Part shown: one piece after another, positions 18,856 to 26,874 of the stretch | How positions within the stretch are numbered: position 1 is the first letter of the stretch | How the letters are laid out: every line of letters begins with the position of its first letter | NCBI GenBank assembly: GCA_035523995.1 | Contig: DATKPQ010000072.1 | Span: forward strand, 1-64,000 | Origin: JASHVB01 sp035523995 | GTDB lineage: Bacteria; Pseudomonadota; Alphaproteobacteria; Acetobacterales; Acetobacteraceae | Length of the DNA: 64,000 nt | Direction: 5' to 3' | Notes under the pieces: generated by a model | Seen by the model: only the letters and a program-made list of their open reading frames with translations | Database searches by the model: none | Told to the model about the DNA's origin: nothing | Program-made: the position numbers and the translations under genes

Positions 18856-20583
18856 TCAGAGAGTGCGTCCCTCTGCCAAATCTTGTCGCATTGCCTGGGT
18901 GTCGCGTTCCTCAGGCGGTCCATAGCCGCCTGAACCTGCCGTCACCACCTCAATGATCCCGCCGGTGCGCAACTCGCAGCTGCCATGGTTCAGCGGTTCG
19001 GCGTCGCCATGGACATGCACTACCGCCTTGCCGCCGGGCAGGCCGCCGAACAATCCCCAGGGTGAGGACAGACGCCGCGCGATGTCGACTCGCACGCGGC
19101 AGGGCGCTTCCGCCCGATAGACACGGCGCAGTCCCATGCCGCCGCGATGCCGGCCGGGACCGCCCGACCCGTCCACCAGTTCGTAGCGCAGCAGTGTCAG
19201 CGGGTATTCCATTTCCAACGCCTCGACGGGCAGGTTCGACGTGTTGGTCATGTGCACGTGCACGCCGTCCAGCCCGTCCTTTGTCGCGCGCGCTCCGGAG
19301 CCGCCGCCGATGGTTTCCAGATACACCCAGAGCGCATTGTCGCGCGGCTGGTGGCCGGCGAAGGTGATCGATGTGCAGGCGCCGTTGGTGGCGGCGATCA
19401 CACGGTCGGGGATTGCGGCGGAGAGCGCGCCGTGGATCAGCTCAACCACGCGCTGACACGCACCGAGCCTGCCGTTCACCGCCGCGGGATGCACGCAATT
19501 CACGATCGAGCCTTCGGGTGCCGTCACGTGCAGCGGACGAGACAGGCCAGCATTGGGCAGGATGGTCGGATCCACCAGCGCCTTCACCGCGTAATACACG
19601 GTGGACAACAACGCCGTGTAGGTCATATTGAGTCCCGCGCGCACCTGCGGCGCGGCGTCGAATGCCAGGTGCATTTCGTCGCCCGCGACGGTGATTTCGC
19701 AGGACATGTCGAGTTCGCCCTCGATCTCGGGGCAATCGTAGCGGTCGGCGAAGCGGTAAGTGCCATCGGGAATGGAGGCAATTCCCGCGCGCATCTTACG
19801 TTCGGCATAGTCCTGCAGAGCGTCGCCCGCGCGCAGCACGGTCTCGCGGCCGTATTTCGCGCACAGCGCGGTCAGCCGCTGGACGCCAAGCCGGTTCGCC
19901 GCCATCTGTGCGCGGAAGTCGGAGAGGCGCTCGCGCGGCACTTGGCAGTTGAGCAGGATGAGCTGGAGGATGTCGTTTTGCAGTTCGCCGGCGCGGTAGA
20001 GGCGGACGGGCGGGATGCGCAGGCCTTCCTGGTAGATATGCGCGTGGCCACGGTCGGCGAAATCGGCGTGGTGGGCGAGATTCGCCGCGAAAGCGATGAG
20101 TTGGCAATCGACGAAGACCGGCTCGGCGAGGACGATATCCGGCAGATGGGTGCCGCCGCCTTCATAAGCGTCGTTGCCGCAGAACACGTCGCCCGGGCGC
20201 ATCTCCGCGACAGGATGGCGCTTCATGATGTGCGGGATCAGGCCGAGGAAGCTGCCGAGATGCATCGGGATATGCTCGGCCTGGCACAGCGTGTTGCCGT
20301 TTATGTCGAACAACGCGGTGGAGCAATCGCGGCGTTCTTTGATATTGGTGGAGTACGACGCGCGGATCAGCGCCTCGCCCATCTCTTCCACGATGGAGGA
20401 GAGAGCGCTACCGATCAACTCGATTACGATGGGGTCGAGCCGGGTCTCGTCAGGGCCGGGCTTGACCCGGCCATCCACGAACGACCGTTTTGATCGCGAA
20501 GTGAGCGCCTGATCGACAGAAGCGGACGGCTGGGTCAAGCGCGGCCGTGAAATCGACGTCAAGGCGTTTACCCTGTCGCTCAT
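18856..20583 (-). CDS. hyuB: Hydantoinase/oxoprolinase subunit B (HyuB family)
   Basis: B subunit of an ATP-dependent hydantoinase/5-oxoprolinase-type enzyme. The conserved domain starts near residue 50 with LDPIVIELIGSALSSIVEEMG, followed by STNIKERRDCSTALFD and the conserved GDVFCGNDAYEGGGTHLPD. A C-terminal region contains GGPGRHRGGMGLRRVY. The ATG at 20583 overlaps the hyuA stop as ATGA, arguing for this start and coupled translation with the A subunit (575 residues). Residues of about 25-47 are encoded by a dispersed palindromic repeat inserted in frame, so the N-terminus is longer than usual. Substrate (hydantoin, N-methylhydantoin or 5-oxoproline) is undetermined. Confidence 0.9.
   Translation of the reverse strand: MSDRVNALTSISRPRLTQPSASVDQALTSRSKRSFVDGRVKPGPDETRLDPIVIELIGSALSSIVEEMGEALIRASYSTNIKERRDCSTALFDINGNTLCQAEHIPMHLGSFLGLIPHIMKRHPVAEMRPGDVFCGNDAYEGGGTHLPDIVLAEPVFVDCQLIAFAANLAHHADFADRGHAHIYQEGLRIPPVRLYRAGELQNDILQLILLNCQVPRERLSDFRAQMAANRLGVQRLTALCAKYGRETVLRAGDALQDYAERKMRAGIASIPDGTYRFADRYDCPEIEGELDMSCEITVAGDEMHLAFDAAPQVRAGLNMTYTALLSTVYYAVKALVDPTILPNAGLSRPLHVTAPEGSIVNCVHPAAVNGRLGACQRVVELIHGALSAAIPDRVIAATNGACTSITFAGHQPRDNALWVYLETIGGGSGARATKDGLDGVHVHMTNTSNLPVEALEMEYPLTLLRYELVDGSGGPGRHRGGMGLRRVYRAEAPCRVRVDIARRLSSPWGLFGGLPGGKAVVHVHGDAEPLNHGSCELRTGGIIEVVTAGSGGYGPPEERDTQAMRQDLAEGRTL
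20449..20490. repeat. Palindromic repeat inside the hydantoinase B coding region
   Basis: Core hairpin ggccggg/cccggcc at 20454-20472 with flanking gtcag... and ...atccacg, a pattern common as an intergenic repeat in alphaproteobacteria. On the minus strand it is read as VDGRVKPGPDET within the hyuB N-terminus. Confidence 0.65.
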
Positions 20584-22625
20584 CCTGCCTCCAGCACCAA
20601 ATTCAAGTACGGCTCGACCCGTGCTACCATCCCCGGGAGCACCAGCGTTGTCGCATCCATCTGCTCTATGACCGCGGGTCCCGCCACGCGGTTCCCCGCG
20701 CGCAGGCGGTCGCGATCGTACACAGCGCATGACACGAACCCACTTGCCTCCGGCAACCAAACGTCACGTTGCGCGATCACCGCGCGCGATGCGTCCGGTC
20801 CGAAATCTTCGTGTCGTTCGAGCGAAGCCTTCAGAACGACACCGGTCGCCTCCACCCGGAACGTGACGAGCTGCAATGGATCTTCCTCCGCCGCGAACCC
20901 GTACGCCTGTTGATGCGCCGCCTCGAACCGTTCAGCCAGAACGTCCAAAGTTGCAGGCCCGATCGCTCCATCCGGCACCGCGATCGGCAATTCGTAATTC
21001 TGCCCTGCATAGCGCATGTCAACCGTCCGCACCACGCGACGTGCTTCCGGTGCAATGCCTTCCGCATTAAACCAGGCCTGAGCCTGCGCCGCCAGTGAAT
21101 CGAATGTGGCGGCAATGTCCGGAGGCGCCGCCGCATCCAGGACACGCAGCGCCGTCGTAGCAAAATCCGTGCGCAGATCGGTCAGCAGCAATCCCATCGC
21201 GCACAGGATTCCAGGATTGCGTGGCACCAGGATGCGGCGGATGCCCAGCTCCTTCGCCAGCCGCGCCGCATGCAACGGTCCGGCACCCCCGAACGCCACC
21301 AGCGTATAGTCGCGCGGATCATGCCCGCGCTGCACCGAGATCACCCTGATCGCCCGCGCCATATTGGCCGTGACAACGGACACGATTCCCTGCGCCGTCG
21401 CCATCACATCCATGCCCAGCCGCGCCGTCAAATGCTCGATCGCCGCCCGAGCCAGATCCCGCTGCACTGCCATGCGCCCGCCCAACAGGAACGCGGGGTT
21501 CAACGTCTGCAGCACGACATTGGCATCGGTAACCGTCGGTTCCGTCGCGCCACGCCCGTAGCACACCGGCCCTGGATCAGCGCCGCTACTGCGCGGCCCC
21601 ACTTTCAGCAGCCCGCCACTATCCACATAGGCGATCGATCCGCCACCGGCGCCCACTGTATGAATGTCCAGCATCGGTGCCTTGATTGGATAGCCGTGCA
21701 CCGTGGCTTCCCTCGCCAGCTTGCAAACACCACCCGACAGCAACGCGACATCGGTCGATGTGCCGCCCATGTCAAACGTGATCAATTCGGAAAACCCGGC
21801 GACGCGCCCGGTTTCCGTCGCACCTATCACGCCGGTGGAGGGGCCCGACAACACCGTGCGCACCGGCAGGCGCGCGGCGTGGCCGAACCCGATCACGCCG
21901 CCATTCGATTGAGTCAGGTGTGGCGTGGCGCGCACGCCTAATGTCGCGAGCCGCTCGCCAAGTCGTTCGATATAGGACTGCATCACCGGGCCCAGATACG
22001 CGTTCACCACCGTGGTGGACATCCGCTCAAACTCGCGGAACTCCGGTGCGACCTGATGCGAGACGCAGGCGAAGGCTTCAGGGAATTCCTCACTCAGGAT
22101 TCGCAGTGACGCAGCTTCATGTTCCGGACAGAGGAAACTGTACAAGAAGCACACCGCTACCGCGACCACGCCAGCCGCACGCAACCGCTCCACCGCAGCG
22201 CGCAACGCTGCCTCATCCAGCGGCGTTTCAACCGACCCATCATGCCTCACCCGTTCCGGCACTTCCAGCCGCAGGTCGCGCGACACCAGCACCGGCGGCT
22301 TATCCGCTTGCAAATCGTACAAATCGGGCCGCTTTTGCCGCCCGATCTCAAGCAGGTCGCGGAACCCATCTGTCGTGATCAACCCCGTGCGTACGCCGCA
22401 ATGCTGAATTAGCGCATTCGTCGCCACCGTCGTGCCATGGCCGAAATAAGTCACCGACGCGGGCGGCGCATCAACCAGCGTCAATCCCTCCGCCACACCA
22501 TCGGCAATGCCGCGTGACGGATCATCGGGTGTCGAGGCCACTTTCCAGACTGAAATCCGCCCCGTCGTATCATCGAACAGACAGACATCGGTGAAAGTGC
22601 CGCCGGAATCGACGCCGACGCGCAT
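20580..22625 (-). CDS. hyuA: Hydantoinase/oxoprolinase subunit A (HyuA family)
   Basis: ATP-binding A subunit of the hydantoinase/oxoprolinase family. The N-terminal Hydant_A_N domain starts MRVGVDSGGTFTDVCLFD with the actin-like phosphate motif DSGGTFTD. The central ATPase core includes ITFDMGGTSTDVALL, HTVGAGGGSIAYVDSGG and DPGPVCYGRG, and a late core segment is FGGAGPLHAARLA. The C-terminal domain continues to residue 681, near full length. The start has a ggaga site. Its stop overlaps hyuB (ATGA). It is divergent from a DadA-type FAD oxidoreductase across about 160 bp, so a common regulatory region and linked catabolism of a hydantoin-like N-compound are plausible. Confidence 0.93.
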   Translation of the reverse strand: MRVGVDSGGTFTDVCLFDDTTGRISVWKVASTPDDPSRGIADGVAEGLTLVDAPPASVTYFGHGTTVATNALIQHCGVRTGLITTDGFRDLLEIGRQKRPDLYDLQADKPPVLVSRDLRLEVPERVRHDGSVETPLDEAALRAAVERLRAAGVVAVAVCFLYSFLCPEHEAASLRILSEEFPEAFACVSHQVAPEFREFERMSTTVVNAYLGPVMQSYIERLGERLATLGVRATPHLTQSNGGVIGFGHAARLPVRTVLSGPSTGVIGATETGRVAGFSELITFDMGGTSTDVALLSGGVCKLAREATVHGYPIKAPMLDIHTVGAGGGSIAYVDSGGLLKVGPRSSGADPGPVCYGRGATEPTVTDANVVLQTLNPAFLLGGRMAVQRDLARAAIEHLTARLGMDVMATAQGIVSVVTANMARAIRVISVQRGHDPRDYTLVAFGGAGPLHAARLAKELGIRRILVPRNPGILCAMGLLLTDLRTDFATTALRVLDAAAPPDIAATFDSLAAQAQAWFNAEGIAPEARRVVRTVDMRYAGQNYELPIAVPDGAIGPATLDVLAERFEAAHQQAYGFAAEEDPLQLVTFRVEATGVVLKASLERHEDFGPDASRAVIAQRDVWLPEASGFVSCAVYDRDRLRAGNRVAGPAVIEQMDATTLVLPGMVARVEPYLNLVLEAG

Positions 22626-22784
22626 TGTCAGTCTCCAATCCTCGGTGGGCGGTTGTCAGATCAGTGAGCAGAAGCGAGGATATGCCCGACCGTGCTGTTT
22701 GACCATCGCGCCCGAGTCGCTTGGCCGCCGCCGGTAAAGACTGAATACTGATCGCTAACGCCTGATAGACGCTGACGCCCGCCA

Positions 22785-24089
22785 ATGTCCCCACCCGTCG
22801 ATCGCATCGCTTCCGACACCGTGCTGCCATCCCGTGCCGGCATCGTCATCATTGGCGGCGGCATCATCGGCACATCAACTGCGCTGTTCCTCGCCGAGAA
22901 GGGCCACAGCATCGTGCTGTGCGAAAAGGGCGAGATCGGGTGCGAGCAATCCAGCCGCAACTGGGGCTGGTGCCGCACCATGGGGCGCGACGCGCGCGAA
23001 ATCCCTTTGGCGATGGAGAGCCTGCGCCTGTGGCGCGGCATGAATGAACGCACCGGCCGCGAGACCGGCTTCCGCCAGGCCGGCATTGCCTATCTCTGCG
23101 AAAACGAGAAGGAAGTGGCAGCGCAGGAAGCCTGGCTGGAGCAAGCGCGCGAATACCAGGTGGAAGCGCACCTGCTGCGCGGCGAGGCTCTGAACGACGT
23201 GATTCCCGGTGCCGCCGGGCCCTTTATCGCCGCGCTGCACACGCCCACCGACGGCCGCGCCGAACCGGTGCACGCGGCGCCTGCCATCGCCGCGGCCGCG
23301 CGCGCCCACGGCGCAACCATCTTGACCAACTGCGCCGTCCGCGGCCTGGACATTCAGGCGGGCCGCATCGCCGGGGTGGTGACGGAACATGGCCGCATCG
23401 CCTGCGATGCCGCAGTGCTGGCCGGCGGCGCCTGGTCACGCTTGTTCTGCGGTAACACCGGCATCGACCTGCCGCAGTTGAAATTGCTCGGTTCGGTGTT
23501 CCGTACCGCGCCTCTTTCCGGCGGTCCCGAAGTCAGCGCTGGCGGCAACGTCTTCGGCTGGCGCAAGCGGTTAGACGGCGGCTATAACATCGCCCGCCGC
23601 AACGCCAACGCCGTGGACGTTACGCCCGATTCATTCCGCCTGCTGCGCGACTACTGGCCGACGCTGCGGCAATACTACGGCGAGTTCCGTTTGCGCCTCT
23701 CACGCTGTTTCATCGAGGAATGGCGGCAGATCAGGCATTGGACTCTCGACCAGGCCACGCCATTCGAGGCGGTGCGTGTGCTGGATCCCGCGCCGAACGA
23801 GAAGGTGCTGGATGAAGCACGGGCAGTGCTGGCCCGCTTGTTCCCGGTGTTTGCCAACATGCAGGTGGTGCAGAGCTGGGCCGGGCTGATGGACGTTACG
23901 CCCGACGCCGTGCCGGTCATCGACCAGATCGCGCGTATTCCCGGGTTCTTTATCGCCACCGGCTTCTCCGGCCATGGCTTCGGCATCGGCCCGGGGGCAG
24001 GCCGCCTTATGGCTGACATGGTTGCCGGCGATATACCGATCGTCGATCCGGCACCGTTCCGGCTGGATCGATTCGCCCGAGCTCGCTGA
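22785..24089 (+). CDS. FAD-dependent oxidoreductase, DadA/glycine oxidase type
   Basis: Flavoprotein oxidase/dehydrogenase of the DAO superfamily, acting on amino acids or N-methylated amines. The FAD-binding GGGIIGTSTALFLAEKG begins at residue 24, followed by the SSRNWGWCR segment typical of this subgroup. The C-terminal part has QSWAGLMDVTPDAVPVID and GFSGHGFGIGPGAG. The length is 434 residues. It is divergent from hyuA-hyuB and 27 bp upstream of an EamA transporter gene. If the neighbouring hydantoinase acts on N-methylhydantoin, a sarcosine-type oxidase would fit the downstream step, but this is inference only. No strong ribosome site was seen; an ATG at 22785 fits the domain start. Confidence 0.85.
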   Translation: MSPPVDRIASDTVLPSRAGIVIIGGGIIGTSTALFLAEKGHSIVLCEKGEIGCEQSSRNWGWCRTMGRDAREIPLAMESLRLWRGMNERTGRETGFRQAGIAYLCENEKEVAAQEAWLEQAREYQVEAHLLRGEALNDVIPGAAGPFIAALHTPTDGRAEPVHAAPAIAAAARAHGATILTNCAVRGLDIQAGRIAGVVTEHGRIACDAAVLAGGAWSRLFCGNTGIDLPQLKLLGSVFRTAPLSGGPEVSAGGNVFGWRKRLDGGYNIARRNANAVDVTPDSFRLLRDYWPTLRQYYGEFRLRLSRCFIEEWRQIRHWTLDQATPFEAVRVLDPAPNEKVLDEARAVLARLFPVFANMQVVQSWAGLMDVTPDAVPVIDQIARIPGFFIATGFSGHGFGIGPGAGRLMADMVAGDIPIVDPAPFRLDRFARAR

Positions 24090-24115
24090 GACCCACGGCT
24101 ACGCTGAACCCCCCC

Positions 24116-25066
24116 ATGACCCTCTCCCCCGCCGCGCGTCAGCGCGCGATGTTCCTTACCCTGTGCTTCGTCTGGGGCACCACCTGGCTAGCCATGAAGG
24201 TCGGCATCGCAACAGTCCCGCCGGGCATCTTCGCCGGCACGCGATGGACCGTCGCCGGGCTCATATTGCTGGGCATCCGCAAGCTTCAGGGCGAGCCTAT
24301 ACGCGCGACGCCGCGCATTGCCGGGCGCCTGATCGTGGTGGCATTGCTGATGGTGACGCTGAACCAGGTCATCCAGCTCTACGGCCTGAAATGGATCGCC
24401 GCCGGCCTTGCCGCCGTCATCAATAGCGCGCTCACGCCGATCGCCTTGCTCGCCTTCGCGGTCGCTTCGCGGCAGGAGCGGTTCAGTCCCCGCCAGCTCG
24501 CCGGCATGGCGGTGGGCGTGCTGGGCATCTTTGTACTGTTTGGTCCCGCGGCCTTCGACGGCACGCTCGACCTGTGGACCTTGCTGGGCGCGATCACCGT
24601 GGTGATTGCCTGCCTCAGCTATTCCGCCGGCTCCGTCATGGCACGGCGCCTGATGCTGAATCTGGCGCCGGGGCAGATGTCGGGCCTCACCAACCTGATC
24701 GGTGGGGTGATCCTGCTGATGTTCTCGATTCCGCTGGAACCGGGGGCAGGGGAGGCGCTGCGGTTCCACTGGGGGTGGCCCGCTTTCCTGGCGTGGCTCT
24801 ATTTGCTGCTGCCTGGCGCGGTGCTGGCGACGACCATCTATTTCCAGCTTGTGCACGACTGGGGCGCCAGCAGGACAGGGACGTACGCCTTTGTCTCCCC
24901 GATTGTCGCGGTGGTTCTGGGCGCGCTGCTGTTTGGCGAGCATGTCACTGGCGCCGACCTCGCCGGCATGTCGCTGATGCTTGCCGCTGCCGCCCTGGCG
25001 TTGCCGCCGCGGCCAGCCAAACCCCGCGCCAAACCGCCGGTGCGGGCAGGGCTGACGGTTTTGTGA
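24116..25066 (+). CDS. EamA/DMT-family transporter
   Basis: Inner-membrane drug/metabolite transporter with two EamA repeats. About ten hydrophobic segments can be traced across 316 residues, beginning with FLTLCFVWGTTWLAMKVGI. The second half repeats the pattern, with the PIVAVVLGALLFGEHVT segment near the end typical of EamA. It is 27 bp after the FAD oxidoreductase gene, so probably cotranscribed. Many DMT members export amino acids or metabolites; the substrate here is unknown. The stretch upstream of the ATG is C-rich and shows no good ribosome site, so the start is moderately sure. Confidence 0.88.
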   Translation: MTLSPAARQRAMFLTLCFVWGTTWLAMKVGIATVPPGIFAGTRWTVAGLILLGIRKLQGEPIRATPRIAGRLIVVALLMVTLNQVIQLYGLKWIAAGLAAVINSALTPIALLAFAVASRQERFSPRQLAGMAVGVLGIFVLFGPAAFDGTLDLWTLLGAITVVIACLSYSAGSVMARRLMLNLAPGQMSGLTNLIGGVILLMFSIPLEPGAGEALRFHWGWPAFLAWLYLLLPGAVLATTIYFQLVHDWGASRTGTYAFVSPIVAVVLGALLFGEHVTGADLAGMSLMLAAAALALPPRPAKPRAKPPVRAGLTVL

Positions 25067-25161
25067 GTCGTGCAGTGAATTCGTTACAACTTACCGTGGT
25101 AGCGCTACTCTGGCTTCGTGCGTTCGATTAGTGTCCGACAGGATCGCGCGGGAGATGCGCC

Positions 25162-26754
25162 ATGTCGGAATCCACTGCCGGAATGGGCCTCGCCAGCAAT
25201 CTGCGCCGCGACGCCCGCATCATCGGCCTGCTGTTCGCCAGCACCACCAGCATGATCGGCTCCGGCTGGTTGTTCGGCTCCTATCACGCCGCCAAAATCG
25301 CCGGCCCCTACGCGATCTGGAGCTGGGTCGTCGGCGCCATCATCATCATGCTGATCGCGCTGTGCTTCGCCGAGCTTGGCGCGCTGTTCCCACGCAGCGG
25401 CGCCCTGGTGCACATGAGCCACGCCAGCCATGGCGAGGGCCTGGGCCGCATCTGGAGCTGGATGCTGTTCCTGGCCTACGTCCCTGTGCCCGCGGTTGAA
25501 GCCGAGGCAGTCGTCACCTACGCCAACAACTACCTGCCGTACTTCATCCAGCCCCATAGCAGCGGCCTGTTGACCGGCCTGGGCTTCCTGGTCTGCGCAA
25601 TCCTGCTGGGCATCTTTGCACTGCTGAACCTGCTGGCCGTCAGACTTTTGCTGGATACCAGTACCATCGTGACCTGGTGGAAGATCTTTGTGCCCATCAT
25701 AACCGTGGTCGCTCTGATCGCTGCCAGCACGCATTGGGGCGTGATGCAGGCTGACCCGAGCAGTTACCACTTCACCGGCATTTTCACCGCGCTGCCCGCG
25801 GCAGGGATCGTGTTCAGCTATCTCGGTTTCCGCACGGCGATCGACCTGGGCGGCGAAAGCGCCAACCCCCAGGTGCACATCCCAATGGCGGTGATCGGTT
25901 CGGTGCTGCTGTCGGCGGCGATCTATATCGGCCTGCAAGTCGCGTTCCTGCTCGCGCTTCGGCCCGGCGATCTGACGCATGGCTGGCACAATCTCAGCTT
26001 TACCGGGCAGCTTGGTCCGTTCGCGGGGCTCGCCGGTGTGCTGGGGCTGAGCTGGCTGGCGGCGCTGCTTTATATCGACGCATACATTTCGCCCGGCGGC
26101 ACCGCGCTGATGTACCTCGCGGGCGGGGCGCGGATTCTCTACGGGACAGGCGAAATGCGCGCGGGGCCGCGCTGGCTGATGCGGTTGAATGCGGCGAGGG
26201 CGCCGTGGGCATCCGTGCTGGTGATGTGGGTGGCCGGCGTACTATTCTTGCTACCGTTCCCGGCGTGGCAGCTTATGGTCAACTACATCACCTCGATCAC
26301 CGTGCTGACGTACGGGCTGGGGCCGGTGGTGTTGCTGGTGCTGCGGAGCAGCCATCCGGACATGGCGCGGCGCTTCCGATTGCCGGCGGCGGGCTTGCTG
26401 GCGCCCATCGCCTTCGTCTGCAGCAACTGGATCATCGAGTGGACGGGGTTCGAGACCAACTCATTCTTGTTTGGACTGATCTTTGTAGGGTTTGCTCTGT
26501 ACGCGTTGCAGTACCACCTGATCGCGCGGCGTCCAGCAAGGGATTTCGGTTGGCGCAATATCGCGTGGCTGTTCCCGTGGTTCGCCGGGATGTGGGTGTT
26601 GTCCGCTTTGGGGAACGTGGGCGGCGGGTTGGGCGTGCTGGGCTTCTGGCCTGCGGTGGTGCTGGTGGCGATCTGGAGTTTGGTCGTGTTGACGCTGGCG
26701 CAAAACAGCGCGGTGTCGCCGGAGGAGACCGAGGCGATGATGCAACGGACGTAA
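25162..26754 (+). CDS. APC-family amino acid permease
   Basis: Inner-membrane secondary transporter of the amino acid-polyamine-organocation superfamily. The helix 1 motif is GSGWLFGSYHAAKIAGP near 33-49. A long series of hydrophobic helices (about 12-14) runs across 530 residues, and the conserved FRTAIDLGGESANPQVHIP segment is in the middle. A gggaga ribosome site precedes the ATG. Located 95 bp after the EamA gene; together with the FAD oxidoreductase this suggests an amino acid uptake and oxidation role (inference). A CCTCTCCC palindrome follows the stop codon. Confidence 0.9.
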   Translation: MSESTAGMGLASNLRRDARIIGLLFASTTSMIGSGWLFGSYHAAKIAGPYAIWSWVVGAIIIMLIALCFAELGALFPRSGALVHMSHASHGEGLGRIWSWMLFLAYVPVPAVEAEAVVTYANNYLPYFIQPHSSGLLTGLGFLVCAILLGIFALLNLLAVRLLLDTSTIVTWWKIFVPIITVVALIAASTHWGVMQADPSSYHFTGIFTALPAAGIVFSYLGFRTAIDLGGESANPQVHIPMAVIGSVLLSAAIYIGLQVAFLLALRPGDLTHGWHNLSFTGQLGPFAGLAGVLGLSWLAALLYIDAYISPGGTALMYLAGGARILYGTGEMRAGPRWLMRLNAARAPWASVLVMWVAGVLFLLPFPAWQLMVNYITSITVLTYGLGPVVLLVLRSSHPDMARRFRLPAAGLLAPIAFVCSNWIIEWTGFETNSFLFGLIFVGFALYALQYHLIARRPARDFGWRNIAWLFPWFAGMWVLSALGNVGGGLGVLGFWPAVVLVAIWSLVVLTLAQNSAVSPEETEAMMQRT

Positions 26755-26770
26755 GCTTCACCCCGCCCAT

Positions 26771-26819
26771 AACCTCTCCCGCTTCGTGGGACAGGTTATG
26801 TCGCCTCTTGGGAGAGGTT
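26771..26819. repeat. CCTCTCCC-type palindrome cluster
   Basis: Perfect 10-bp arms aacctctccc / gggagaggtt at 26771-26780 and 26810-26819, with an internal second right arm gggacaggtt at 26788-26797. Lies between the APC permease and the UPF0182 gene and may terminate the former. Confidence 0.65.
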
Positions 26820-26874
26820 GCATCGCGTCGCGTCCCCCGTCACCTTCCGCCCGCAATGCGCGCCGAGGGACTCC

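Noticed and set aside
20584..20760. N-terminal extension of hydantoinase B beyond 20583
   Set aside because: It overlaps the hyuA coding end in another frame and adds non-conserved Arg-rich sequence; the ATGA overlap start is better supported.
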